A DNA stretch of 64,000 bases from Fusibacter sp. A1 (GCF_004125825.1 NZ_QQWI01000008.1:124001-188000), one strand, 5' to 3'; positions 18,427-28,000 are shown, counted from the first letter of the stretch. Notes: a model not told the origin generated them from the letters alone. Made by a program: numbers and translations.

Positions 18427-18918
18427 TTACGCTAGGTATTCTGATTTTAAGATCGACATTACATGAATTGACATATACTGATCCGTCAGTTTCACACAGT
18501 TTCTCAATGTACCTTCAATAACGAATCCCATATCCAGATACATGGCAGTCGCATATTGATTGTGTACCCTGACATCCAACCATAACCTGTTCACCTTAAG
18601 CGTATTGAAAGCCAGTTCTTTGACAAGGTCAATTGTTTCTCTTCCATAGCCCTTCTTTTTCTCAGCAATCACAAGCCTCATCAGCTCCAGGTTATCATTC
18701 GAATCTCGATTTGCAATCAAATAACCCACAGAGGCACCGTCTTCCAATCTGGTAACAATCCTATGTATGGTTTCGTTCCTAGTAAGCGCTTCTTCGTGTT
18801 GTTTTTTTGTCCAAAGCGCAACATAGCCTGCTTCAGCGGCAAGCTGTTCATTTTTCAGTACAAAATCAAGATCGGAATCGGTTGTGGGTTTCAAAAATAG
18901 TCTGGGTTTATGAATCAT
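18427..18918 (-). CDS. GNAT-family acetyltransferase, RimJ/RimL type
   Basis: Protein of 163 residues with the RimL-like start RLFLKPTTDSDLDFVLKNEQ, acetyl-CoA motif ELMRLVIAEKKKGYGRETIDLVKELAF (about 78-104) and the end NRLWLDVRVHNQYATAMYLDMGFVIEGTLRN. Substrates in this group are protein N-termini, polyamines or amino acids and cannot be told from sequence. GGAGGTCAAAC precedes the ATG. It follows another minus-strand GNAT gene after 60 bases. Confidence 0.88.
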   Translation of the reverse strand: MIHKPRLFLKPTTDSDLDFVLKNEQLAAEAGYVALWTKKQHEEALTRNETIHRIVTRLEDGASVGYLIANRDSNDNLELMRLVIAEKKKGYGRETIDLVKELAFNTLKVNRLWLDVRVHNQYATAMYLDMGFVIEGTLRNCVKLTDQYMSIHVMSILKSEYLA

Positions 18919-18978
18919 GTTTGACCTCCAAATTGATACTGCTCAAATTTCAACTTATCGTTGCTTCTAATGACATTA

Positions 18979-19503
18979 TTAGTCCATCAGGAACCAAAAA
19001 ATCGCAACTTCATTTTTAGTCGCTTCAATATTTTTATACATCATCAGATCGACAGCACCGATTCTCATGCCCATTTTTTCATAGAATAGATTCGCTGCCA
19101 CGTTCACATCTTGAGTTTCTAAGGTCATGTGGTTCAACTGATGGGCTTTTCCCCATTCTTTGGCTTTCGTGAATAACGCTTTACCGACACCCTTGCCTTT
19201 ATGCTTTGGTGATACTCGAATGTCATCGATATAGCAATAACCGTTCCAACTTTTATTGACATGTATCTGACCGATCGCTTCATCCGCTTCGACATATAAG
19301 TAAACAACACTGTTTTCATTCTTGTAGTAGTTTTCCAAATCAAGTTTTATTGGGGAATAGGTTTTAATCGTAGGTGCTACCGGTTCCAAATGATAGGTAA
19401 AAATACCGCCTAATAGCGAAGGCACCAGTTTTTCCCTTACCTTTACTTCACTTATAACCGTATTAAATAGATGCTCATTTTCTTTTGTCAGTTCGATAAT
19501 CAT
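18979..19503 (-). CDS. Streptothricin acetyltransferase (Sat)-like GNAT
   Basis: GNAT enzyme of 174 residues that lines up well, from memory, with streptothricin N-acetyltransferases. The shared blocks are VVYLYVEADEAIGQIHVNKSWNGYCYIDDIRVSPKHKGKGVGKALFTKAKEWGK (about 66-118) and LETQDVNVAANLFYEKMGMRIGAVDLMMY (about 126-154), ending in AIFWFLMD like the IFWYL end of Sat proteins. Sat enzymes acetylate the beta-lysine of streptothricin; a broader lysine-type substrate is also possible. It could give tolerance to nourseothricin. The start follows AAGGAGACAAT. Confidence 0.8.
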   Translation of the reverse strand: MIIELTKENEHLFNTVISEVKVREKLVPSLLGGIFTYHLEPVAPTIKTYSPIKLDLENYYKNENSVVYLYVEADEAIGQIHVNKSWNGYCYIDDIRVSPKHKGKGVGKALFTKAKEWGKAHQLNHMTLETQDVNVAANLFYEKMGMRIGAVDLMMYKNIEATKNEVAIFWFLMD

Positions 19504-19528
19504 ATTGTCTCCTTGTAAGGCTTATCAT

Positions 19529-20935
19529 TCAACTTATCATTTCTATTATGCCGTCCCTGGTTTCCCAGTGATTGATCCACCTCTTATAGTGGATACTCAG
19601 CACATCTCCAATTTTAAATTCATAATAATCGACCACCGCTGATTCAGTAAACCTGATTTCAAGTCTGTAGGTGCCCTCTCCTATCCAGGCGCCTGCAGCA
19701 CTTGCTGCCATTTCTCCACCTAAGAAGAAGAGTTTTGTTTTGCTCCATTCCCCTATGGTCGTATTGATTTCAAAGTGACTATATTCGTTACGCAGTGAGA
19801 GTTCAAGTCCCTTCTCACTTAGTTTTACATAGATGTCACTACAGCCATACAATGCTTCACTTAAAGAAAAATCGCCTTCAAAATCAACTGCATATTCAGC
19901 CTTATCGGCAGCAAATTCAATCATTAAGGATTTCATCATCTGACTAAGCTCAAACGACTTATCACTAGGCGGCAGCGCCACATCGGATACTTCACCGATT
20001 AGGGTTTCAAAGATCAAGTCAAGTGGTGCCTGCAAGTCGCTAAGCCCAGCTGTGATGCCGATGACCATGTCCTCATCGGGCATGACAAGGCAGTACTGCC
20101 CATACGCGCCATCACCCCTGTAAGCGCCGTTTCTACACATCCAGAACTGGTATCCGTACCCCTGGGTCCAGTCGCTATTTACATCCTCGCCATTTGCTAT
20201 TTGTACGGACGTCGCATCGGTTACATACCTTTCAGACAAGATTCTTTTTCCATTAAATACGCCCTTGTTTAAGTAGAGCTGCCCAAAAGCCGCGATATCC
20301 TCTACATTGATCATCAGCCCAAAACCGCCGGCGCTTATCCCCTGTGGGCTTTGATGCCAGTGGTGCTCTCTAATGCCGAGAGGTTCAAAGAGTCTAGGCT
20401 CAAGGTAGGCTTCAAGGGTGGTACCACTCACCTTTTGCAAAATGGCAGATAAGATATAGGTTCCCAGTGTGTTGTACATAAATTTGGTGCCCGGTGCGTG
20501 ACTGATCGGCTGACTGAAAAATGCTTCTACCCAGTTACCTGTCATCATGTTTTCCTGATCTTGCCCTGCCGACATACAAAGCAGGTGTCTGATCGTCAAG
20601 TCATCTGTATAGGTTCCTTTTGCAATACCTCTCATCTCTGGAAAAAAATCAATGACTTTATCATCCAGTGAAAGAAGTCCTTCTTCAACACTAATCCCTA
20701 TCGCAGTTGAAGTGAAGCTCTTACTAAGCGAAAACATCAGATGGGCCTGTGCTTGTTCAAATGGGGCAAAGCTGCCTTCGGCAATTACTTTTCCGTGTCT
20801 TAAGATCATTACACTATGAAAGGCGTAATCCTCTTTTTCAGCCATCTGCCTCTTCATGCCTTCGATCAGTTTCACAAGAGCCGTCGATGAAACACCTTGC
20901 TCTTCAGGTTTTGCTCTTTCAAATCGTCTATTCAT
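19529..20935 (-). CDS. Serine hydrolase, beta-lactamase class C fold
   Basis: Penicillin-binding-protein-like serine hydrolase of 468 residues without an evident signal peptide, so probably cytoplasmic. The catalytic SxxK is SLSKS (about 71) in LMFSLSKSFTSTAIGISVEEGLLSLDD, and the YxN motif is YNTLG (about 155). A third KTG-like box is not obvious in this quick reading. The C-terminal 140 residues are a lipocalin-like extension seen in such esterase-like members. The function may be an esterase or peptidase rather than beta-lactam hydrolysis. It is divergent from the DUF5131 gene. Confidence 0.88.
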   Translation of the reverse strand: MNRRFERAKPEEQGVSSTALVKLIEGMKRQMAEKEDYAFHSVMILRHGKVIAEGSFAPFEQAQAHLMFSLSKSFTSTAIGISVEEGLLSLDDKVIDFFPEMRGIAKGTYTDDLTIRHLLCMSAGQDQENMMTGNWVEAFFSQPISHAPGTKFMYNTLGTYILSAILQKVSGTTLEAYLEPRLFEPLGIREHHWHQSPQGISAGGFGLMINVEDIAAFGQLYLNKGVFNGKRILSERYVTDATSVQIANGEDVNSDWTQGYGYQFWMCRNGAYRGDGAYGQYCLVMPDEDMVIGITAGLSDLQAPLDLIFETLIGEVSDVALPPSDKSFELSQMMKSLMIEFAADKAEYAVDFEGDFSLSEALYGCSDIYVKLSEKGLELSLRNEYSHFEINTTIGEWSKTKLFFLGGEMAASAAGAWIGEGTYRLEIRFTESAVVDYYEFKIGDVLSIHYKRWINHWETRDGIIEMIS

Positions 20936-21075
20936 ATGTAACCCTTACCTCTCATATAAGTAAAACATGTGTTACCTATCAAACGGTGACAATACATTTA
21001 TCATTTGACCCGTATGATATATAATAAAGCATATGATTTTTACAGTGTAATGTCAAAATAAAAAAGGAGATTCCT

Positions 21076-21807
21076 ATGGCTATTTGGAACCCATGGAAAG
21101 GATGTCACAAGCTTAGCGAAGGATGTGTGAACTGCTTTATCCATCGCTCAGACGAAAATAAGGGCATCGATACCAATACCATCTATAAAACCGATGAGTT
21201 TGCAAAAATCATCAAGAAAAACAAACATGGACAGTACCTTATAAAAAGCGGTGAGTTTGTCTATGTTTGCTTTAGGGGAGACTTTCTTATCGAAGAAGCA
21301 GATCCCTGGAGATTAGAAGCCTGGGAGATGATGAAAGAGCGCAGCGACTTGAACTTCTTGTTTTTGACAAGGCGAATCGACCGGTTCAAAGTCAGCCTGC
21401 CAAGTGACTACCCCAAAGGATATGAGCATATCAGTGTTGGAATCAGCGCCGAAAATCAAAAGACTGCTGATTTTAGAATCCCCTTGCTCAAATCAATGCC
21501 TATCGCCCATAAATTGATCATCTTACAACCCATGATCGAATCCATCGATTTGAGTGCCTATCTGGACCAATCGATTGAACAGGTCATTGTAGGTGGCGAA
21601 CAAGGTTCTATGGCAAGACCGCTTAACAAAGACTGGGTGGTATCCATTAGAGAGCAGTGTATCGAAAAGCAAGTATCCTTTGAATACCGTCAAGTCGGTT
21701 CTCATTATCTTGTAGACGGCGAACTAAAAAAAATCAATCAGCATATGCTTTGTAAGGTCGCACGGGAAGAACAAATGGATTACACCCCCGAACCTGCCGC
21801 TTACTGA
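21076..21807 (+). CDS. DUF5131 (Gp37/Gp68-like) protein
   Basis: Protein of 243 residues of the phage Gp37/Gp68 (DUF5131) family, which looks like a small radical-SAM-type barrel. The N-terminal WNPWKGCHKLSEGCVNCF carries the family's three spaced cysteines (C-x6-C-x2-C), possible iron-sulfur ligands. Further blocks are RGDFLIEEADPWRLEAWEMMKERSDLNFLFLTRRIDRF, HISVGISAENQ and QVIVGGEQGSMARPLNKDWV, all typical. The usual Tyr after the last Cys is Phe here. The biological role is unknown. The start follows AAAAAGGAGATTCCT. Confidence 0.85.
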   Translation: MAIWNPWKGCHKLSEGCVNCFIHRSDENKGIDTNTIYKTDEFAKIIKKNKHGQYLIKSGEFVYVCFRGDFLIEEADPWRLEAWEMMKERSDLNFLFLTRRIDRFKVSLPSDYPKGYEHISVGISAENQKTADFRIPLLKSMPIAHKLIILQPMIESIDLSAYLDQSIEQVIVGGEQGSMARPLNKDWVVSIREQCIEKQVSFEYRQVGSHYLVDGELKKINQHMLCKVAREEQMDYTPEPAAY

Positions 21808-21950
21808 TGTTTTAAAATCATTAGGGTTTCTTTAGTAGATTTTTAGGGTATTTTAATAATCAACGTGTATGATAAGAAGAGAGCCTATTTGAATAAGGAG
21901 TTCGACACTAACACATCAAATAAATCTACTAATAAACAGGGGTGAAATTA

Positions 21951-24905
21951 ATGGGTAAACGTCATGACTTGAAGATGCAAGAACTGAAGCAAAGAAAACT
22001 TGAATGTTATAATACCAAACACTACAAACAGAACATGCTTAAAAAGCGAATTGCCAGAGTCATGCGCTTCAGCAACTCGATCAGCGTATTGCTGCTTCTT
22101 ATTGCAATGGTCATGGTCATCGGAACCTTGACAGCGGCCATGGGTATGGGTTTTTCACTCTATACCGCAAATCAGATAGCTGAGGACACGCAGGACACCT
22201 ACATACAGATTGGTGACAAAGATGAGTTCATCGCTTACCTCGAGGATGAATACGACGATCAAAACCAAATGTCTGATCAACTGGCTCAAACCATCTTGCA
22301 CCTTGATAGCGTCAAAAATCAACAGATGGTCAAATCAGATATCGAAATGTTATCCTCCATCACCTATTTCGAGTACCAAATCATGTACGGCGAAGAGGTG
22401 GTTTATGATAGCTACAAGTCCACTCGTAAAATGAATAAGATGGACCAATACAGCAACGAAAACCTCTTTGCAAAACAAGTATTCACCGAAGTAAGCGCCC
22501 CATACTTCGATAGTGATAACAATGTAATCGGTAAAGTCATGGTAAGGGTTAGTCCCGATATCATCAACATGGTCATCTTCGCATCCATCTTCTTAGTATT
22601 TTTCATCTTCATCATCAATATGATCATCAGCAAGATCATCACAGTGATCACCTCGAGAATGGTAGCAAGACCTCTTGAGATATTGGCCCTTCAAATGGAA
22701 AACATGGCCAATGAAGACCTTGAAGACGCCTTCAATGCGGTGTTAGATGTAAAAAAACCTGTCTCAGAGGTCAACAGTCTTACAGAATCCACAACCAAAA
22801 TAATGAAGAAGATGTCTGATTACTATCAGACGATGATGGCTCAAAATCAAGAACTTGAAGCCCAGAGGGATACCCTAGAGAACCAAAGAGAAGAACTTGA
22901 AGCCCAAAAGGACGAACTCGAATCACAAAACGATCAGCTCCTGATGACAAGCGGCACGCTTCAATCGATGAACGACGCCTATCTAAGTCGAACCCTGAAG
23001 CTACAGAATTTATTGGATAACGTCGGCCAGGGTTTCATGACCTTCGGATCTGACCTTATCGTCAATTCGGAATACTCAGTCGCATGCAGCGATATCCTAT
23101 ATGACCATTCCGGTGAGGATCATGATAAGGAAAACAAAGCACATCGACATGATATTCAAGGTGAAAAGGTCACAGACCTACTTTTTGATGACGAAGAGCA
23201 GAGAGAGTTTATCGAATCACTCTTAGTGAAAATCATCGATGGTACAGAACAGCAAAGAAACCTATTCATCCCCCTGTTGCCGGATGAGCTTAATGTCAAT
23301 CGTAGAGTTCAAAGCATCGAATACAAACTGGTTAAAGATGAGAATTTTAAAGAACAGATGATGGTCATCTTAACCGATATCACGCACACGCGCGAACTTG
23401 AAGAGCAAATGGAACTTGAACGTGATGTCCTTCAGATGATCGTAAAAGTGCTGCTCAACCGAGATGACTTCTTATCCTCGGTTGTTGAATTCAAAGAACT
23501 GTTCAAAAATGATTTTACTTCACTTGAAGGCGATCACTACGAAGAAATGCTTCGATCGATCCATACCTTTAAAGGAACCTTCGCACAGTACTATATGACA
23601 GGCATCAGCAATCACTTAAACGAACTTGAAGATCATATCTATCACGAAGGTTCCATTGAAGCGGTGCGTCAAATCGATAAAGAAGAAGTCTTGAGAAAAC
23701 TAAATGAAGACATGTCCACCATCGAATCATATGTCGGTTTCGACTTCTTATATAAAAAAGACATGTACACCATTAACGAAGACAAGATTCTAGAAATAGA
23801 ACAGAAAATCAAGCGTATCTTACCGGCAACCGAGTTTAACAACATCATCCCAATCATTCAAAGCATCAGGTATAGGTCGGTTAAAGAAGGCTTGAAATCC
23901 TATCCTGATTATGTCACCAAACTAAGCGAGAGGATGAACAAATCCATTCTTCCTTTCGAAATTCAAGGTGATGACGTATTTGTAGACTTCAACATCTACC
24001 AAAACGTGTTTAAGACCATGGTGCATCTGTTCAGAAACGCGGTGGACCACGGTATAGAAGACATCGACGGACGGCTTATCGCGGGTAAAAGTCAAGGGGC
24101 TGCCATCAGCTGTACAATCGTGGAGCACCCAGACGGCTTTGACATTGTTGTCGAAGATGATGGGCGTGGCATAAAAGATGAAATAAAGGCTGAAATATTC
24201 AAACACGGTTTCTCGACAAAAGATAGCGCCACAGCCATTTCTGGTCGCGGAGTCGGACTACCCGCACTCAAAGAAGCCGTTGAAGCACTTGGGGGTATTA
24301 TCACACTGGATTCAAAAGAAGGAGCCGGGTCAAGATTCATTGTCTCCCTTCCCCTTTTGAGCGGTACAGACATCGTAACCTTCGAACCCGAAAAGTTTCT
24401 TGCTAGAATTGAATCAATCGCAGGCAACTACTTTAATACATTGAATTTTAAGTTTGAGCCTGCAAGCATAGAAGCGCAAGATAAGATCACGCTTCACAGA
24501 GTAAATGCGCTGCTTAACATGAAGGGTTCAATCGACGGCATGTTAATCGTAAGCGCCAACGAACTATTTGCAAGAGACCTGGTTGGCGCCTTTGTTTTAG
24601 CGGATATTCCTGAAGAATCTATCGACACCTATGCAGAAGACGTACTTGGTGAAGTCACTAATACAATCCTTGGGAATGTACTGGGAAGCTTAGAAGAAGA
24701 AGGCGTGTTCTTAAGCATCGGCGTACCGGTGATGTTAAGCAACAAAAGCGCTTATATCAAATATACCGATAGACAAATACTATCTGCAAGTTACAAGAGT
24801 GGCGACTACATGATCACACTCAGCCTACTCATAACAGAAGGCAATGAAACACTTGACCGCATTGGCACAAACACAAGCGCTGCACTTGATGAAGCGACTA
24901 ATTAG
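21951..24905 (+). CDS. Membrane CheA-like histidine kinase with PAS, Hpt and CheX-like domains
   Basis: Sensor kinase of 984 residues. The start at 21951 follows AGGGGTGAAATTA. Order of parts: TM1 about 41-70; extracellular sensor about 70-205; TM2 about 205-228; HAMP about 228-285; a coiled coil of repeated E-x-Q-x-x-x-L-E heptads about 285-345; a PAS-like domain to about 470; an Hpt/P1-like domain with phospho-acceptor His in IHTFKGTF (about 541); and a CheA-type ATPase with N-box LFRNAVDHGIED (about 693), G1 EDDGRGI (about 735) and G2 GRGVGLPAL (about 765). The last about 140 residues resemble the CheX/CheC phosphatase fold, with the E-x2-N active-site pattern in VLGEVTNTILGN (about 897). 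No CheW domain follows. Kinase and phosphatase in one chain suggest self-contained control of the response regulator encoded 12 bases downstream. Confidence 0.85.
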   Translation: MGKRHDLKMQELKQRKLECYNTKHYKQNMLKKRIARVMRFSNSISVLLLLIAMVMVIGTLTAAMGMGFSLYTANQIAEDTQDTYIQIGDKDEFIAYLEDEYDDQNQMSDQLAQTILHLDSVKNQQMVKSDIEMLSSITYFEYQIMYGEEVVYDSYKSTRKMNKMDQYSNENLFAKQVFTEVSAPYFDSDNNVIGKVMVRVSPDIINMVIFASIFLVFFIFIINMIISKIITVITSRMVARPLEILALQMENMANEDLEDAFNAVLDVKKPVSEVNSLTESTTKIMKKMSDYYQTMMAQNQELEAQRDTLENQREELEAQKDELESQNDQLLMTSGTLQSMNDAYLSRTLKLQNLLDNVGQGFMTFGSDLIVNSEYSVACSDILYDHSGEDHDKENKAHRHDIQGEKVTDLLFDDEEQREFIESLLVKIIDGTEQQRNLFIPLLPDELNVNRRVQSIEYKLVKDENFKEQMMVILTDITHTRELEEQMELERDVLQMIVKVLLNRDDFLSSVVEFKELFKNDFTSLEGDHYEEMLRSIHTFKGTFAQYYMTGISNHLNELEDHIYHEGSIEAVRQIDKEEVLRKLNEDMSTIESYVGFDFLYKKDMYTINEDKILEIEQKIKRILPATEFNNIIPIIQSIRYRSVKEGLKSYPDYVTKLSERMNKSILPFEIQGDDVFVDFNIYQNVFKTMVHLFRNAVDHGIEDIDGRLIAGKSQGAAISCTIVEHPDGFDIVVEDDGRGIKDEIKAEIFKHGFSTKDSATAISGRGVGLPALKEAVEALGGIITLDSKEGAGSRFIVSLPLLSGTDIVTFEPEKFLARIESIAGNYFNTLNFKFEPASIEAQDKITLHRVNALLNMKGSIDGMLIVSANELFARDLVGAFVLADIPEESIDTYAEDVLGEVTNTILGNVLGSLEEEGVFLSIGVPVMLSNKSAYIKYTDRQILSASYKSGDYMITLSLLITEGNETLDRIGTNTSAALDEATN

Positions 24906-24917
24906 GAGGACACAGAC

Positions 24918-25595
24918 ATGGCTAGAATATTAGTAGTTGATGACTCAATCGTGATGAGAAAGAACCTTACCACCATTTTAGAAGAAGACGGACATACCAT
25001 CATCGGTGAAGCAAGCAATGGCCGCCAGGCAATTACCCAGTATGAGGAATTACGACCTGATATCGTCACCATGGACATCTCCATGCCGATCATGAGCGGT
25101 GTCGAAGCGGTCCAACAAATCATCGCCCAGTTTCCAGAGGCCAAAATCGTCATGATTAGCGCCGTAAACCAAAAAAAGATGGTCTATAACGCCATCACAG
25201 CAGGTGCAAAGCACTATATCATCAAACCGATTGAGTCAAAAAAAGTCTTAAGCGTGATCAACGAAGTCATCTCAAACGACAGTACTGCTCAAAACACCAG
25301 AAGGAATGACCCGACTAGTACAAAACAGGGTTTCGAAATCAACAACATCGAAGGCAAGTTCATCATCGCCTTCAACGAATCTCTTGACCAGTCCGATTAC
25401 AGCTTGCTCAACATGGCCATAAGAGGCATCATGTTTATCAAGCCGTTAAGAGTTGTCTTCCATTTTGGTGAGTTAAACGATGTAAAAGATGATGTTCTCT
25501 ATCCAATCGTCAAGCTTGCTAACGAAATCGTACAGAGCGGCGGCGAAATAAGCTATGTTGCCAAAGACAGTATAAAAGCAAAACTACAGGCATAA
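24918..25595 (+). CDS. Response regulator with STAS-like C-terminal domain
   Basis: Receiver protein of 225 residues. The receiver (1-120) has the acidic pair VVDDS, phosphorylation site VTMDISMP (about Asp54), the switch residue in MISAV and KPIES with the conserved Lys. It resembles CheY/CheB-type receivers. After a linker, residues about 138-225 (EGKFIIAFNESLDQSDYSLLNMAIRGIM...PLRVVFHFGELNDV...GGEISYVAK) have the strand-helix pattern of a STAS domain, without the SSAG phospho-site. No DNA-binding domain is present. It lies between the kinase and HD-GYP genes and probably relays to the latter by protein contact. Confidence 0.85.
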   Translation: MARILVVDDSIVMRKNLTTILEEDGHTIIGEASNGRQAITQYEELRPDIVTMDISMPIMSGVEAVQQIIAQFPEAKIVMISAVNQKKMVYNAITAGAKHYIIKPIESKKVLSVINEVISNDSTAQNTRRNDPTSTKQGFEINNIEGKFIIAFNESLDQSDYSLLNMAIRGIMFIKPLRVVFHFGELNDVKDDVLYPIVKLANEIVQSGGEISYVAKDSIKAKLQA

Positions 25596-25614
25596 AGAAT
25601 CGGAGTGTGATAAC

Positions 25615-27114
25615 GTGAAACCAACGATCTATCTGATTGGTAATAATCAAGAATACATTCAGTCTATTGAGCAGTCCATCAGTTGTGAAGCACGGGTGCA
25701 TAACGTATCAAAGTCCGACCTGATGGGTGAAATCTATAAAAGGATGCCCCACTGCATCCTCATCATCGCAGATGATCTGGACAGCGACGGATTCTCACTT
25801 GTCGATTCGACGATTAGTCTTGAATACATACCCACTATCTGTATTTCATTCAGGACACGTCCTTCGCTCATAAGAAGATACATCAGCCACGCGACTTATA
25901 TCAGCGGGCAACAATTGAATCCTACCCTGTCTGTTCTAATTGAACAGGCATACCAGTTTACTAGCAAATACCACGACATGCACATCTGTCAGGATACCTA
26001 TGATGTCATGAATGAAGAAATACGCGCAAGTTTGGAATCTTACCTCAACGAAGATGAGATTTACGACCACAAAGTACTCATGAACTACCTGCGACTCGTT
26101 TATGTAGACAATATCTTTCTCGACAATCACCCAGAATCCATGTGGATCATCAAAAAAGTGAATGGAGAAAAATACATAGGCAACCACTACCCGGTATCCT
26201 ACAAGGTCGATTATTTTGAAAAGGCGTTTGAAGACAGCACCTTCTCATTTGAACCCTATAAAGAAACAGGCTTTTTCAAAAACAAAACCCTTGATGAGTT
26301 CTCGGACATCGAAGTCATTGAAGAACTGATACCAAATGCCTTAATCGAGATTTCAGGCGCTATTGACAACATCGCAAGCTTTGCGATACACGACATGATG
26401 GTCATCGCAATCAACTACAAGGAACAGGTGCGTCAAAGAGACTTGAACATCCTTAAGGCGCTTACCATCAAAATGGACTTGATGATGACAATCAAAGATA
26501 AGATGTCCGCTCTTGAAGCCTCTTTTGACTATACTATGAATGCGCTCGCCCGTGCTGCAGAAGGCAATGACGATGTGACAGGACACCACATAAGACGTGT
26601 CAATTACTACTCCAAATTGATCGCCCGAAGTTTAGGCATGGATACCAAATTCGTCAAATCCATCACAGTGGCCGCACAGATGCACGATGTCGGTAAAATC
26701 AACACGCCAGATTCCGTACTCAACAAGCCTGGCAAACTGACCGACCAGGAGTTTGCACTGATGCAGGCCCATACCGTACAAGGTCAAATCATCATCGGTG
26801 ATTCAGAAGACCTTGAAATGGCTGCGAACATCGCCAGAAGCCACCATGAAAAATACGATGGCACGGGATATCCCGATAAGTTAAAAGGCGACGCCATCCC
26901 TCTTGAAGCACGCATCGTGTTTTTAGCCGACATCTACGACGCCCTAAGAAGTGAGCGACCCTACAAACGCGGATTCACCCACGAGGAAGCCTACGAGATC
27001 ATCGTAAACGGTGACGGCAGAGTCGAACCGACGCATTTTGATCCCGATATACTCAGCGTCTTTATTGAAAGACACAAGGCTTTCGAGAAAATCTTCGCGA
27101 CCTATAGCGATTGA
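25615..27114 (+). CDS. HD-GYP domain protein with pseudo-receiver, likely c-di-GMP phosphodiesterase
   Basis: Protein of 499 residues starting at GTG 25615 behind CGGAGTGTGATAAC. The first 115 residues look like a degenerate receiver (ILIIADDLDSDGFSLVDS). A middle helical sensor-like region (about 130-290) follows, including SFAIHDMMVIAINYKEQVRQRDLN. The HD-GYP domain (about 315-480) is intact: GHHIRRVNYYSKLIA, MHDVGKINTPDSVLNKPGKL, HTVQGQIII, SHHEKYDGTGYPDKLKG and FLADIYDALRSERPYKRG. Such enzymes hydrolyse cyclic di-GMP. With the kinase and receiver gene upstream, this forms a signalling operon that would lower c-di-GMP in response to an external cue. The operon ends at a terminator. Confidence 0.92.
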   Translation: MKPTIYLIGNNQEYIQSIEQSISCEARVHNVSKSDLMGEIYKRMPHCILIIADDLDSDGFSLVDSTISLEYIPTICISFRTRPSLIRRYISHATYISGQQLNPTLSVLIEQAYQFTSKYHDMHICQDTYDVMNEEIRASLESYLNEDEIYDHKVLMNYLRLVYVDNIFLDNHPESMWIIKKVNGEKYIGNHYPVSYKVDYFEKAFEDSTFSFEPYKETGFFKNKTLDEFSDIEVIEELIPNALIEISGAIDNIASFAIHDMMVIAINYKEQVRQRDLNILKALTIKMDLMMTIKDKMSALEASFDYTMNALARAAEGNDDVTGHHIRRVNYYSKLIARSLGMDTKFVKSITVAAQMHDVGKINTPDSVLNKPGKLTDQEFALMQAHTVQGQIIIGDSEDLEMAANIARSHHEKYDGTGYPDKLKGDAIPLEARIVFLADIYDALRSERPYKRGFTHEEAYEIIVNGDGRVEPTHFDPDILSVFIERHKAFEKIFATYSD

Positions 27115-27135
27115 CGCAATAAACCTAAAAAAAAT

Positions 27136-27167
27136 GCCGCACCTATTCAAAAGGTGTGGCGTTTTTT
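27136..27167. terminator. Bidirectional terminator after the HD-GYP gene
   Basis: GCCGCACCT and AGGTGTGGC (one wobble pair) with a 7-base loop, then GTTTTTT on the plus strand and A-rich sequence on the left, between convergent genes. Confidence 0.8.
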
Positions 27168-27187
27168 ATGCTTCTGGTGAATCCAAC

Positions 27188-27907
27188 TTAATTGAATGTT
27201 CTTTTTAACACTTTTTTCGGACACTGCGCCACGCACTCACCACATAAGATGCAGTCGTAGTCATAAGTCTTACCTGTTTTCGCCATCCTACTGACATCCA
27301 GCGTCATGGGACATGCCTTGTCGCATTTCTTGCAGTCGATGCAACCTTCTGTCGCTGTAAGCCTAAGTGAAGGAATCGATAGTTTTTCTTTGATAAATGC
27401 TCCAATCGTGTTTAGCATTCCCATCGGACAAACGTATTTGCAGGCCGAACGGCGACCAAAAATCATGGTGAATATAAGAAGTGTTCCTACAATCGCATAG
27501 TACCTGATAAGACCGTTAAGATTATCGACGCTCACACCCGTTTCAAACATATAGGTAAGATCGGTTTTAAAACCGACACGCACCGCATAGACATAAATGA
27601 TAAGACCGATCCAAGTAATCCCCAAGGCAAATCGCAAATACTTCATCCCCTTCACACGAACCAGTTCCTTTTTCGAAACCTCATATAAAGACATCTGCAT
27701 CGCACCGTATGGGCAAACATACGAGCAAAACGCGCGACCTACAAATAAAGAGGAAACGAACATGATCGTCCATGCATAGTACGTAAGCCCCAGTATGCCG
27801 TCGACGCCACCCATGATGATAAGAACCGGTGAAAAAATGTTCATGATAATCGGTAAGATAAAAAAGATGATAAAGAGTAATGTTTTTCTGTTTTTTTGAT
27901 GTTTCAT
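27188..27907 (-). CDS. NapH-like membrane ferredoxin, 4Fe-4S
   Basis: Integral membrane iron-sulfur protein of 239 residues, NapH/RnfB-linked 4Fe-4S type. Four to five helices carry two CxxxCP motifs in the loops, FCSYVCPYGAMQMSLYE (about 62) and ACKYVCPMGML (about 158), followed by two ferredoxin clusters, CIDCKKCDKACP (about 189) and CILCGECVAQCP (about 219). It would pass electrons across or along the membrane, for example to a quinone or to a reductase. No partner oxidoreductase is beside it. The start follows AAGGAGGACTACA. It lies downstream of a membrane LuxR regulator gene, separated by a terminator. Confidence 0.9.
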   Translation of the reverse strand: MKHQKNRKTLLFIIFFILPIIMNIFSPVLIIMGGVDGILGLTYYAWTIMFVSSLFVGRAFCSYVCPYGAMQMSLYEVSKKELVRVKGMKYLRFALGITWIGLIIYVYAVRVGFKTDLTYMFETGVSVDNLNGLIRYYAIVGTLLIFTMIFGRRSACKYVCPMGMLNTIGAFIKEKLSIPSLRLTATEGCIDCKKCDKACPMTLDVSRMAKTGKTYDYDCILCGECVAQCPKKVLKRTFN

Positions 27908-28000
27908 TGTAGTCCTCCTTGAACAGTTGTTTTAGTTGTTCTCAGTGTAGGACGCATCGGTCAATCAAACAATCGGGTAAAGACTTGATTTTTACTAAAA

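Noticed and set aside
20936..21075. Divergent promoter boxes (TATGATATATAAT) upstream of the DUF5131 gene
   Set aside because: A plausible -10 is present but no -35 at proper spacing; not listed as a feature.
22860..22960. Repetitive GAACTTGAAGCCCA-like sequence
   Set aside because: It is the coding sequence of the coiled coil in the kinase, not an independent DNA repeat.
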